A stretch of DNA of 64,000 nucleotides, from contig CP121321.1 of NCBI GenBank assembly GCA_043585095.1, positions 2,170,001 through 2,234,000 of the forward strand. Reading direction: 5' to 3'. This document shows, in pieces, positions 36,099 through 45,338 of the stretch (position 1 is its first letter; the number at the start of each line of letters is the position of its first letter). Source of the DNA: JANQIO01 sp043585095 (GTDB taxonomy: Bacteria; Pseudomonadota; Gammaproteobacteria; Pseudomonadales; Halieaceae). The notes below the pieces were generated by a model, which did not search any database, was not told the origin of the DNA, and saw only the letters and a list, made by a program, of their open reading frames with translations. A program made the position numbers and the translations under genes.

Positions 36099-36857
36099 TC
36101 AGCTGTCTTGCTGCTTATCGTTTTGCCACGCGATGGCCAAACCGTGGCTGTAGCGAAGATCGATGCGCTGCGGCTGCTGACCAGAACTCTGCTCTGCGTG
36201 TGTGAGCACAACGCGAAGGCGCGCCAACTTGTTGTCGACGTCGCCGTAGCCAAGAATGAGTTCGGCTCCGTTCTGTAACGTCGCCAAAAGACCACCACGC
36301 TGATCCATATGCAGCCGCTTCACCTGCCATCCCATTGCCTGTAACTGTTCATGTACCCTGCGGTACTGACGCATCACTTCGCGATGGCGGCCATCGGGTC
36401 CCGATAACAGAGGCAACCCCTCAAGCGAAGGACTGTTATCCACCAAAAACACCTCTCCTGAATGATTCAGAAGTCCGGAGCTTCCCCAGCGCGCTATCGG
36501 TGTTTGCTCAATAATTTTGACTTCGATACTGTCGGGCCAGCGACGCCTTAACACCGCTCGGTGCACCCACGGCAAGGCTTCCAGCGGCTCCCGCACAGAC
36601 TCCAGATCCACCGCAAGAAAACCTCCTGATAGCGAATTGTTGATCACTACCATCAGCGCATCTTGTGAAACGCGCTCCAGTTCGCCGACAACTGCGATGC
36701 GCCCCACCGGAATAGACGCAAGTTTCCAGGCGCCCAATCCCAATCCTGACAACAGCAGTAGACCAACGCTGCACAATGACACCGCCTGCAGCCAGGCAAT
36801 CGGCGCCTTGTCGCGCGGCTGGGCCGCGCTGGCCTTTCGAGTTGCCCCACGCACCAT
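36099..36857 (-). CDS. ftsQ: Cell division protein FtsQ
   Basis: 252 residues from ATG 36857, which overlaps the ddlB stop (TGATG). Single membrane segment (about 20-45), a POTRA domain (about 48-118) and a beta domain with VLRRRWPDSIEVKIIEQ. FtsQ links FtsL/FtsB to the divisome. Confidence 0.96.
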   Translation of the reverse strand: MVRGATRKASAAQPRDKAPIAWLQAVSLCSVGLLLLSGLGLGAWKLASIPVGRIAVVGELERVSQDALMVVINNSLSGGFLAVDLESVREPLEALPWVHRAVLRRRWPDSIEVKIIEQTPIARWGSSGLLNHSGEVFLVDNSPSLEGLPLLSGPDGRHREVMRQYRRVHEQLQAMGWQVKRLHMDQRGGLLATLQNGAELILGYGDVDNKLARLRVVLTHAEQSSGQQPQRIDLRYSHGLAIAWQNDKQQDS

Positions 36858-37777
36858 CACTGCTCTCCCTCTAGCGCCATACAGCACAGCCGCGCCACCA
36901 GCGTGTTGAAATCCAGGCCTGCGGCGCTAGCGGCCATTGGCACCAGGCTGTGGCTGGTCATACCCGGCACCGTGTTAACTTCCAGTAGTTGAAAGCGGCC
37001 GTCCTGATCGCGCATAAAATCAACACGCCCCCAGGCCTCGCAGCCAAGCGCCTTGAAAGCGTCGACGGCAAGTTGGGCTATTTCAGATTCCTCTTCAGGG
37101 CTTAGTCCACACGGGCAGAGATAGCGCGTGCTATCGGACAGATACTTGGCGTGGTAATCGTAAAAGGCATTGTCCGTCTCGACGCAAATAGCGGGTAGTG
37201 CGCTATCGCCCAACACCGCAACTGTATATTCGGGACCGGTAATCAAACGTTCAGCGATCACTGCGCCGTACTGTGAGGCATCTTGCCAGGCGCTTTGCAG
37301 GGTGGACGCATTGTCCACCGCACGCGTTCCCACACTGCTACCGCCGGTAACCGGCTTTACAAACACCGCGCCCAGCGCGTCAATCAACGCTGACCAATCG
37401 GTGTCGGCGTGCAGCTCGGCGAACTCGGGCGTTGGCAACCCCATGTCGCGCCACAGGCGTTTACATATCACCTTATCCATCGCCAGGGCGGATGCAGTAA
37501 CGCCGGAGCCGGTATAGGGCAAGGACAGCGCCTCCAGAAGGCCCTGCACCACACCGTCTTCTCCGCCTGGTCCGTGTAGTGCAATGAACACCAGCTTCGA
37601 ATCAGTAAGCTGCCGCCACCAGTGAGCGTCTGCCGTGTCAATTCGCTGCACGTCGGCACCCAGCGCTTCAAGCGCGGCAGCCACCGCTGCACCGCTCTGC
37701 AGGGATACTTCGCGCTCGGCGGAGGTACCACCCAGCAGCACCGCAGTCGGCAAGGATTTCAGCGCGTCGACGTTCAT
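36857..37777 (-). CDS. ddlB: D-alanine-D-alanine ligase DdlB
   Basis: 306 residues, ATP-grasp fold. Motifs EREVSLQSG, KLVFIALHGPGGEDG, VKPVTGGSSVG and LLEVNTVPGMTSHSL are all present. It makes the D-Ala-D-Ala dipeptide used by MurF. Start overlaps the murC stop by 4 bases and stop overlaps the ftsQ start. Confidence 0.98.
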   Translation of the reverse strand: MNVDALKSLPTAVLLGGTSAEREVSLQSGAAVAAALEALGADVQRIDTADAHWWRQLTDSKLVFIALHGPGGEDGVVQGLLEALSLPYTGSGVTASALAMDKVICKRLWRDMGLPTPEFAELHADTDWSALIDALGAVFVKPVTGGSSVGTRAVDNASTLQSAWQDASQYGAVIAERLITGPEYTVAVLGDSALPAICVETDNAFYDYHAKYLSDSTRYLCPCGLSPEEESEIAQLAVDAFKALGCEAWGRVDFMRDQDGRFQLLEVNTVPGMTSHSLVPMAASAAGLDFNTLVARLCCMALEGEQ

Positions 37778-39204
37778 GAAGATTGCCTATCGAAACGGTA
37801 GTCGCGAAGCGAGTCGGCGAGCGCGGCTACGTTGCCTGCGCCCTGCGTTAAGACCACATCGCCGTCCAGCAATAAGCCGCTTAGCACCTCGGGCACAGCC
37901 CCGGCATCACCCACATAAATCGGATCTCCCAGACCTCGCTGACGAATACCTGACGCCAGTGATCGACTATCGGCCCCTGCGATCGGCGCTTCGCCCGCGG
38001 GGTAAACATCCAGCAACAGCAGCACGTCTGTCGTCGACAGGACGTTGATGAAATCGTCGTAAAGATCGCGGGTTCGGCTGTAACGATGGGGCTGGAAAAT
38101 CATCACCAGGCGACGCTCGGGCCACGCCTGATGCACGGCATTGATGGTTGCCTGCAGCTCCGTGGGATGGTGCCCGTAGTCATCCATCAGGGTGAAACGC
38201 CCTTCCGGCAGCGGACGCTCGCCCATTATCTCAAAGCGACGCCCTACCCCGGCAAAGCTGCCAAGCCCCGCGAGAATGGCATCATCAGCAAGACCTTCGT
38301 CGCAGGCGACGGCGATAGCCGCAGCCGCATTCAGAATGTTGTGCTCGCCGGGCATGCTGAGGGCCACCGCTAGCGGTTGTTGCCCGGGACGGGTGATGGT
38401 GAATTCAGTATCGAGACCACACTGACGAACGTCGGCGATGCGGTAATCGGCATCCTCGTTGAAGCCGTAGGTCAGGGTTGTACGTCCCACCTCATCCAGA
38501 AGACTGGCGATCACCGGGTCGTCGATACACAGCACGGCGACGCCATAGAAGGGTAGATTGTGAAGAAACTCAATAAACGTTTGACGCAGCTGAGCAAAGT
38601 CGCCGCCATAGCTCTCTAGATGGTCCGCTTCAATATTGGTCACCACTGCGACCATAGGCTGCAAATGCAGAAAAGACGCATCGCTCTCGTCCGCTTCCGC
38701 GATCAGGAAGCGACTGGCGCCTAACTGCGCATTGCTGCCGGCGCTCTTAAGCACGCCGCCGATAACAAAGGTTGGGTCCTGGCCTGCCTCCGCGAATACC
38801 GAGGCAATCAAACTGGTGGTGGTGGTCTTACCGTGAGTGCCGGCAATCGCAATGCCGTGGCGATACCGCATCAGCTCCGCAAGCATCTCCGCACGACGGA
38901 CTACCGGTATACGCGACTGTCTGGCGGCTGCCAATTCGGGGTTCTGCTCATCTACCGCACTGGAAATAACAACCACATCGGCATCGGCCACATTGGCGGC
39001 GTCATGACCAATCGCCAGCACAATGCCGGCGTCCATTAAACGTTGAGTGACCTGTGATGCACGTATATCAGAGCCGCTGACGGCATAACCCAGGTTCAAC
39101 AATACCTCTGCGATACCGCTCATGCCGGCGCCGCCCACGCCGATCATGTGAATGCGCTTTACGCGTCGCATCTCTGGAACCTGGAAAACACCCTCAACGA
39201 CCAC
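37774..39204 (-). CDS. murC: UDP-N-acetylmuramate-L-alanine ligase MurC
   Basis: 476 residues if translation starts at GTG 39204, which is preceded by a perfect AGGAGG six bases upstream, inside the murG 3' end (11-base overlap). ATG 39171 (MRRVKRIHMIG) is the alternative. Rossmann MIGVGGAGMSGIAEVL and ATP-binding GTHGKTTTTS are intact. It adds L-Ala to UDP-MurNAc, the first peptide step of peptidoglycan precursor synthesis. Confidence 0.97.
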   Translation of the reverse strand: MVVEGVFQVPEMRRVKRIHMIGVGGAGMSGIAEVLLNLGYAVSGSDIRASQVTQRLMDAGIVLAIGHDAANVADADVVVISSAVDEQNPELAAARQSRIPVVRRAEMLAELMRYRHGIAIAGTHGKTTTTSLIASVFAEAGQDPTFVIGGVLKSAGSNAQLGASRFLIAEADESDASFLHLQPMVAVVTNIEADHLESYGGDFAQLRQTFIEFLHNLPFYGVAVLCIDDPVIASLLDEVGRTTLTYGFNEDADYRIADVRQCGLDTEFTITRPGQQPLAVALSMPGEHNILNAAAAIAVACDEGLADDAILAGLGSFAGVGRRFEIMGERPLPEGRFTLMDDYGHHPTELQATINAVHQAWPERRLVMIFQPHRYSRTRDLYDDFINVLSTTDVLLLLDVYPAGEAPIAGADSRSLASGIRQRGLGDPIYVGDAGAVPEVLSGLLLDGDVVLTQGAGNVAALADSLRDYRFDRQSS

Positions 39205-40276
39205 GAGACACCTCCTCGCAAACATCGGCAACTGCCGCTGTGGCATTGGGCCGGGCAACGGCCCTGGCCGCAGCAGCCATCTCAGCAAGCCTATGCGGAT
39301 TGGCCGAAAACTCTTGCAAGAGAGCAGCTAAAGTTTCTGCATTCAGCGTATTTTGGGGCAACAGGACAGCGCCACCGTGGTCGGCCAGCCAACTGGCGTT
39401 GTGGGCCTGGTGGTTGTCAATGGCTTGCGGCAACGGCACCAGAATCGACGGGCGACCCATAATAGTGAGCTCAGACACAGTCAGGGCGCCCGCCCGGCAC
39501 AACACCAAATCCGCCCAGCGATAGACTGAGGCCATGTCTTCAATATAAGGAAGCACCTCAACTGGCACCGGAAATGATTCTGGATAGCTGGCAGCGACCT
39601 GTGCCGCATGCGTCGGCCCGGTTTGATGTTTTACGCTGATGCGAACGCCATCAAACAAAGCCAGCAGCGCCAATGGAACCACTTCGTTTAGCGCTTTCGC
39701 GCCAAGACTCCCGCCCAACACCAGCACTCTCAGCTCGCGCTGTCCGTCGTAATCGTAGCCCGCTTCCTGAACAAGGAAGTCGGCCCGTACCGGGTTGCCA
39801 AGCTCGCGCACTCCCAGGTCATCTCCGAAGGCATTTGGGTATGCCGCGAGCGTTGCGCTGGCTCGACCTCGGAGTAGCCGATTAGTCGTTCCGGCCACGG
39901 AATTCTGTTCGTGAATGACCAGCGGAATCCGCAGCAGCCAGGCCGCGATGCCCGCCGGCCCGGCGACGTAACCACCCATACCCAGCGCACAGACTGGTTT
40001 CATACTGCGCAGTGCCGCCAGTGCTTGCAGCAACGCCAGGCCGATGCTGAACACACCACGAAGCTTGGCCAGCGGACCTTTGCCACGGATGCCACTGATG
40101 CGCAGCGCGTGCAACCGATAGCCTGCCTCAGGCACTACTCGGGCTTCCAAACCGCGATCCGTGCCAAACCACTCCACGCCATAGCCGCGCTGCATTAGCT
40201 CAGACGCTACCGCCAAAGCCGGGTAAACGTGTCCACCCGTGCCGCCGGCCATAATGGCTACGCGCGGGGCGGTCAT
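39194..40276 (-). CDS. murG: UDP-GlcNAc:lipid I GlcNAc transferase MurG
   Basis: 360 residues from ATG 40276, which overlaps the ftsW stop by 4 bases; the longer frame is spurious. N-terminal GGTGGHVYPAL glycine loop, HEQNSVAGTTNRLL and the donor-site CRAGALTVSELTIMGRPSILVPLP are GT28 signatures. It converts lipid I to lipid II on the inner face of the membrane. Confidence 0.98.
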   Translation of the reverse strand: MTAPRVAIMAGGTGGHVYPALAVASELMQRGYGVEWFGTDRGLEARVVPEAGYRLHALRISGIRGKGPLAKLRGVFSIGLALLQALAALRSMKPVCALGMGGYVAGPAGIAAWLLRIPLVIHEQNSVAGTTNRLLRGRASATLAAYPNAFGDDLGVRELGNPVRADFLVQEAGYDYDGQRELRVLVLGGSLGAKALNEVVPLALLALFDGVRISVKHQTGPTHAAQVAASYPESFPVPVEVLPYIEDMASVYRWADLVLCRAGALTVSELTIMGRPSILVPLPQAIDNHQAHNASWLADHGGAVLLPQNTLNAETLAALLQEFSANPHRLAEMAAAARAVARPNATAAVADVCEEVSRGR

Positions 40277-41520
40277 ATTTTGGCTCCTTTCTTCTTGACG
40301 GCCTTTCGTCTTGCGGCAGGCTTGCGGCGTGCGCGAGAGCGATCCGATCCCGCGCCCCCAGAAGCCGAGGCGTCGGCCAACTGCATCCTGCCCTCTCGTT
40401 CGATTCGCAGCACCATAGCAATCATTGCGCAAACCACGATCAGGCTGCTGCCGCCGTAGCTGACCAGTGGCAGCGTCAAGCCTTTGGTGGGCAGTAAGCC
40501 GGTGCTGACACCAATATTGATAAAGGCCTGACTGGCGATAATCAGCGCAACCCCATAGCAAAGATGCGCGCCAAAGCAGTCACCGGCAATCAGCCGCTGC
40601 CGGGCAACGGCAAATATTCTGAACACCAGTAGCAGGAACAAGCCAATCACGGTAAGCGCACCGACAAGGCCGGTTTCTTCAGCCCAAATTGCAAACACAA
40701 AATCCGTATGTGCCTCAGGCAGGTAAAACAGCTTCTGCACGCTGTTGCCCAGTCCAACGCCAAACCACTCCCCACGACCGAAAGCAATCAAGGATTGGGT
40801 GAGCTGGTACCCCGAGTTGAATTGGTCTGCCCAAGGGTCTGTGTAAGCTACCAGCCGCTTCAGTCGATAGGACTCGCTAATCAGCAACATGGCCAAGGCC
40901 ATCAGGCTACCGAACACGACCAAGAGAAAATGTCCGAGTCGGACGCCGGCCAGAAATAGCATGCCAAAGGCCGTACCCACGGTGACTACGGTTGCTCCAA
41001 AATCAGGCTCCGCCAGCAGCAATAGGGTGATTGCAAATACCACCGCCATCGGCTTGATAAAGCCGCGCCACTGGGCCTGCACTTCATCTCTGCGTCGCTG
41101 CAGGTAGCCCGCCAGATAAACCACCAGGAACAGCTTGGCCAGCTCGGAAGCCTGCAGCGTCAATGGGCCCAGGGACAGCCAACGGCGACTTCCGTTCACT
41201 TTGCTACCCACACCCGGTATCAACACCAAAGCCAATAATGCCAGCGCAATAAACAGCCACACCCAGCCGGTTACCGCCCAGAACTTCACCGGCAAGACCG
41301 AGACGACCACCGCGCCCATCAGCGCCAAACCCATGTAAATCAAGTGGCGCTGACTGTGGTAGGCGGCATTGCCGTAATGTTCAGCGGCGTATTCGACACT
41401 GGCCGAGCTGATAGCGATGTAACCAATCAGCATCAAGGCGAGTGTTGGAATCAAAATGCCAAGATCAAACACAGGCGTGCTCAGTCTGGCTTCGGGCAGC
41501 GTCATGGTGGCGGTTGCCAT
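40273..41520 (-). CDS. ftsW: Septal peptidoglycan polymerase FtsW
   Basis: 415 residues from ATG 41520, sharing one base with the murD stop (TAATG). SEDS family, about ten membrane segments, with the large extracytoplasmic loop and the signatures NGSRRWLSLGPLTLQASELAKL and LPLVSYGGSSL. FtsW polymerises lipid II with FtsI. The cytoplasmic C-terminus is unusually basic (about 30 residues rich in Arg/Lys/Ala). Confidence 0.97.
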   Translation of the reverse strand: MATATMTLPEARLSTPVFDLGILIPTLALMLIGYIAISSASVEYAAEHYGNAAYHSQRHLIYMGLALMGAVVVSVLPVKFWAVTGWVWLFIALALLALVLIPGVGSKVNGSRRWLSLGPLTLQASELAKLFLVVYLAGYLQRRRDEVQAQWRGFIKPMAVVFAITLLLLAEPDFGATVVTVGTAFGMLFLAGVRLGHFLLVVFGSLMALAMLLISESYRLKRLVAYTDPWADQFNSGYQLTQSLIAFGRGEWFGVGLGNSVQKLFYLPEAHTDFVFAIWAEETGLVGALTVIGLFLLLVFRIFAVARQRLIAGDCFGAHLCYGVALIIASQAFINIGVSTGLLPTKGLTLPLVSYGGSSLIVVCAMIAMVLRIEREGRMQLADASASGGAGSDRSRARRKPAARRKAVKKKGAKI

Positions 41521-42875
41521 TAGCTCACCTCCCCCAGGGACCGGACTGCGCAGGCAAAGACGTCGCCGCGCTCTGCAAAGCCCGAGAACATGTCGAAGCT
41601 TGCGCAAGCAGGCGACAACAGAACCGTACTGCCCGGGCTGGCCATTGCGGCGGCCCGGGCAACTGCTTGCTCCATGTTTTGCACCGTTTCCCGCGGCAAG
41701 GACGCGGGCAGCTGCGCTTCGATTAAGGGCGCATCCTCACCTAACAACACCACACCGCTGCAATAGGTCGCTACAAGCTTACACAGCTCGGTAAAGTCAG
41801 CGCCCTTACCCTGGCCGCCGAGGATCAGAACCAGCTTGCCGGTTTCAGACAGACCGCGAAGTGCCGCTATCGTCGCGCCAGGATTGGTTGCTTTAGAGTC
41901 ATTGATGTAACCGACATTATTTATCGACGCTATCCACTGGCAGCGATGCGGTAGTCCCGCGAACTCGCGCAGGGTCTGTAGCATGCAGGACTGCTCTATT
42001 TCGAGCAGCTCACCCAGCGCCAGCGCGGCCAAGGCGTTGCCAACGTTGTGGCCGCCCACCATGGCAACCTCAGCAGCGGGCATGACGGGAGTGAACTCAC
42101 GGAAAATCCAGGCCTCTCCCTCATGCTGCTTAATGCCGTAACCCAAGCGGTCTGGCACACCCAGACCGAAGCTCAAATGCGGCACCGCATAAGATTGCAG
42201 TGGTCTGGACAGCGGATCATCCCGATTGAAGACGACCGCCTCGCAATCGAGAAAGATGCGATGCTTCGCGGTGTGATAAGCCGGCATAGACCCATGGCGG
42301 TCCATGTGATCAGGACTCATATTGAGCACCGTCGCCAACGCCAGTCCTAAGTGGCCAGCTCGCTCGAGTTGAAAGCTCGACAGCTCGAGCACGTACAATT
42401 CGACTTCGTCGTCGAGCAGGTCTAACGCAGGCGTACCTATATTTCCTCCGATAGCGGCACGCCGCCCCGCCGCTCTGAGCATCTCCCCCAGTAGCGCCGT
42501 CACGGTTGTCTTACCGTTGGATCCGGTTATGCCAACCACGGGCGCATTGGCTGCCTCACAAAACAGATCAATATCGCCGCATACCTCGACGCCTGCATCA
42601 ATCGCAGCCGCTACTGCAGGCTCAGTCAGCGCCACGCCCGGACTCACAATCAGCCTGCCCGCCGCCTTTAAGGTGGAGGCCTCTAACGGACCCAGGGATA
42701 CCGGCGTATCCGGTGACAGCGCGCGCAAATCGGACAGGCCCGGCGGATTCTCCCTGGAATCCACCACGGCGCAGGATGTGCCCTGCGCAATAAAGTGGCG
42801 TACGCAGGACAGGCCGGTATCGCCGAGGCCGACCACCGTGGGTTTCGCTGAGCTGGCTATTAGCTGGCTATTCAT
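41520..42875 (-). CDS. murD: UDP-N-acetylmuramoylalanine-D-glutamate ligase MurD
   Basis: 451 residues from ATG 42875, seven bases after GAGGTGG; a GTG one codon earlier is possible. GLGDTGLS at the N-terminus, ATP loop GSNGKTT near residue 117 and the ligand-binding NDSKATNPGAT are typical. Adds D-Glu to UDP-MurNAc-L-Ala. Confidence 0.98.
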   Translation of the reverse strand: MNSQLIASSAKPTVVGLGDTGLSCVRHFIAQGTSCAVVDSRENPPGLSDLRALSPDTPVSLGPLEASTLKAAGRLIVSPGVALTEPAVAAAIDAGVEVCGDIDLFCEAANAPVVGITGSNGKTTVTALLGEMLRAAGRRAAIGGNIGTPALDLLDDEVELYVLELSSFQLERAGHLGLALATVLNMSPDHMDRHGSMPAYHTAKHRIFLDCEAVVFNRDDPLSRPLQSYAVPHLSFGLGVPDRLGYGIKQHEGEAWIFREFTPVMPAAEVAMVGGHNVGNALAALALGELLEIEQSCMLQTLREFAGLPHRCQWIASINNVGYINDSKATNPGATIAALRGLSETGKLVLILGGQGKGADFTELCKLVATYCSGVVLLGEDAPLIEAQLPASLPRETVQNMEQAVARAAAMASPGSTVLLSPACASFDMFSGFAERGDVFACAVRSLGEVS

Positions 42876-42887
42876 CACGCATCCACC

Positions 42888-43970
42888 TCAGCGCAGCTTC
42901 AACGTGGCCAGCCCGAACAGGACCAGCATCACGGTGATAATCCAGAAGCGCACGATAACCCGTGGCTCCGGCCAGCCTTTCAGCTCGAAGTGATGGTGAA
43001 TGGGCGCCATGCGAAAAATGCGCTTACCTGTCAGCTTGAAGCTCGCCACCTGAAGAATCACAGACACGGTCTCCAGTACGAAGATACCGCCCATAATGAA
43101 GAACACGATCTCATGCCGTGTAACCACTGCCACGGTGCCCAATGCGGCACCCAGTGACAGAGCACCCACGTCACCCATGAATACCTGCGCCGGATAGGTG
43201 TTGAACCAGAGAAAACCAACACCGGCACCGGCGAGCGCTCCGCAGAAAACAACAAGTTCCCCGCTGCCCGCGACGTAGGGTATGTGAAGGTACTCAGAGA
43301 ACTCACTGTGACCCGTTACATACGCTATCGCTCCCAGCGCAGAGCCCACCAGAACTGTAGGCAGGATGGCGAGACCGTCCAGACCGTCTGTCAGATTGAC
43401 GGCGTTACTCGAGCCGACAATAACGAAGTACGTCAGCACCAGGAAAAGCGGCCCCATATCCCAGGCGAAGTCTTTGAAGAATGGAATGAAGAGCTGGGTG
43501 GCAACCGGCGTGTCGACCCAAAAGTACAGGAATAGCGCGGCACCGATGCCAGCCAGAGATTGCCAGAAGTACTTCCAGCGCGCGGGCAGGCCAGTTGGGT
43601 CTTTGCGCATGACTTTGCGCCAGTCATCCACCCAGCCCACACCACCAAACACCAGGGTAACGACTAACACCAACCAGACGTAAGGATTGCTGAGATCACT
43701 CCACAGCAGCGTACTAATGGTAATGGCGACCAGAATGAGCGCACCGCCCATGGTCGGCGTGCCGCGCTTGCTAAAGTGTGTCTCTGGACCGTCGTCGCGA
43801 ACCGTCTGACCAATCTGATGATAATTGAGCTTGCGGATCATAGTCGGACCCAGCAGCAGCGAAATCAGCAGAGCGGTCATTACGCCGAGAATGCCGCGGA
43901 AGGTCAGATACTGAAATACGGTAAAGCCGCTGTTCAGCGAAGCCAAGTACTCTGTAAGCCAAAGCAACAT
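42888..43970 (-). CDS. mraY: Phospho-N-acetylmuramoyl-pentapeptide-transferase MraY
   Basis: 360 residues, ten membrane segments. The Asp-rich motifs DDGPETHFSKRGTPTMGG, NAVNLTDGLDGLAI and the basic MAPIHHHFELKGWPE loop are intact. It makes lipid I from undecaprenyl phosphate and UDP-MurNAc-pentapeptide. It abuts the murF stop with no spacer. Confidence 0.98.
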   Translation of the reverse strand: MLLWLTEYLASLNSGFTVFQYLTFRGILGVMTALLISLLLGPTMIRKLNYHQIGQTVRDDGPETHFSKRGTPTMGGALILVAITISTLLWSDLSNPYVWLVLVVTLVFGGVGWVDDWRKVMRKDPTGLPARWKYFWQSLAGIGAALFLYFWVDTPVATQLFIPFFKDFAWDMGPLFLVLTYFVIVGSSNAVNLTDGLDGLAILPTVLVGSALGAIAYVTGHSEFSEYLHIPYVAGSGELVVFCGALAGAGVGFLWFNTYPAQVFMGDVGALSLGAALGTVAVVTRHEIVFFIMGGIFVLETVSVILQVASFKLTGKRIFRMAPIHHHFELKGWPEPRVIVRFWIITVMLVLFGLATLKLR

Positions 43971-45338
43971 CTACGCGAGCCCCCCATGGCCGGTCGCGCT
44001 CAAGGCGCTGACAACTGCTTCCATGCCAGCGCTGCGGGAGCCCTTCACCAACACCGTGTCACCGCTCTGAAGAACCGTGTCCAGCGCATCGAGTAGGTCG
44101 AGCTGGCTGGCAAAGTGCGTCGCACCCTTGCCGAATGCCGCCGCGGCACAATCGGTATGAGCACCGATCGCGAACAACAGCTCTATCCCCTGCGTTGCCG
44201 CATACTCGCCTACCTCAGCGTGCAGGGCATCAACGGCTTCGCCGAGCTCGCCCATTGCGCCGAGCACCAAAACCCTGCGACCCGAGACCACGGAAAGCAC
44301 ATCAATCGCGGCTTTGACGGAACCCGGGTTAGCGTTGTAACTATCGTCAATCAGCGTAATGCCATCTCGCCCGGCCATCGGCTTCAGTCGACCATCAGTG
44401 CCGGCGACCTGAGCAAGCGATGCCGAGATCGCCTGCATGGAAACACCGGCTGCGTAGGCACCGGCGGCTGCCGCCATTGCATTTGCCACACTGTGTCGGC
44501 CTGGAAGTGGCAGCGAGATCTGCACCGCCTCGCCGCCAACGTGCAACAGGAAAGTCGAGCCATTAGTACTGAGCTGAAGATCTGAAACATGCACCGGCGA
44601 CGTCGCATCAAAGCTGAACTCCAGGCGCTGGGCTGGGCCCGCAAGATCTCTCCACAGTGGCGTGAATTCGCTATCGGCTGGATAGACAGCCGTGCCTTGC
44701 CCCCCAAGACCAGACAAAATCGCACCCTTGGTCTCAGCGATACCCTGCAAAGAACCCATACGCTCAAGGTGTGCCGGCATCGCATTGAGCAACATCGCTA
44801 TCTGCGGCTTACCCAGAGCAACCAAATACGCTATGTCCCCAGGCTTGCCCGCACCCATCTCAATCACCGCATAACGGTGCTCAGGAGCGAGCCGAAGGAG
44901 GGTCAACGGCACGCCAATTTCGTTATTGAGATTACCCTGTGTCGCGAGCGTCGCACCCTGATTCGAGAAAATCGTGGACAACATGTTCTTTACAGAGGTC
45001 TTACCACAACTACCGGTAATCGCCACGGCCACGCCTTGATAGAGACTGCGGTTGTAAGCGCCCAGCTGGCCCAGTGCAGTCTCCGTATCGGCGACAGACA
45101 GCGACGGCACAGCAACATTATGTCCTGGCTCTGAGACGACAGCAGCGGCACCCTGTTCTACCACCTGACTCAAGAAGTCGTGGCCGTTGAAACGATCGCC
45201 CCGCAGCGCCACAAATAAATCGCCCTTTGCAATACTGCGACTGTCCGTGGAAACGCCGGAGATACTGACATCCTCGCCATGCAGCTGAGCGTGCAAAGGC
45301 GGCGCCAGCGTAGACAGCTGAAATTCAGGCTGCATCAT
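43971..45338 (-). CDS. murF: UDP-MurNAc-tripeptide D-alanyl-D-alanine ligase MurF
   Basis: 455 residues. Mur-ligase fold with ATP loop GSCGKTSVKN (Cys where Asn/Ser is commoner), and DDSYNANPGSVKAA. Adds D-Ala-D-Ala to the UDP-linked tripeptide. Start overlaps the murE stop by 4 bases. Confidence 0.97.
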   Translation of the reverse strand: MMQPEFQLSTLAPPLHAQLHGEDVSISGVSTDSRSIAKGDLFVALRGDRFNGHDFLSQVVEQGAAAVVSEPGHNVAVPSLSVADTETALGQLGAYNRSLYQGVAVAITGSCGKTSVKNMLSTIFSNQGATLATQGNLNNEIGVPLTLLRLAPEHRYAVIEMGAGKPGDIAYLVALGKPQIAMLLNAMPAHLERMGSLQGIAETKGAILSGLGGQGTAVYPADSEFTPLWRDLAGPAQRLEFSFDATSPVHVSDLQLSTNGSTFLLHVGGEAVQISLPLPGRHSVANAMAAAAGAYAAGVSMQAISASLAQVAGTDGRLKPMAGRDGITLIDDSYNANPGSVKAAIDVLSVVSGRRVLVLGAMGELGEAVDALHAEVGEYAATQGIELLFAIGAHTDCAAAAFGKGATHFASQLDLLDALDTVLQSGDTVLVKGSRSAGMEAVVSALSATGHGGLA

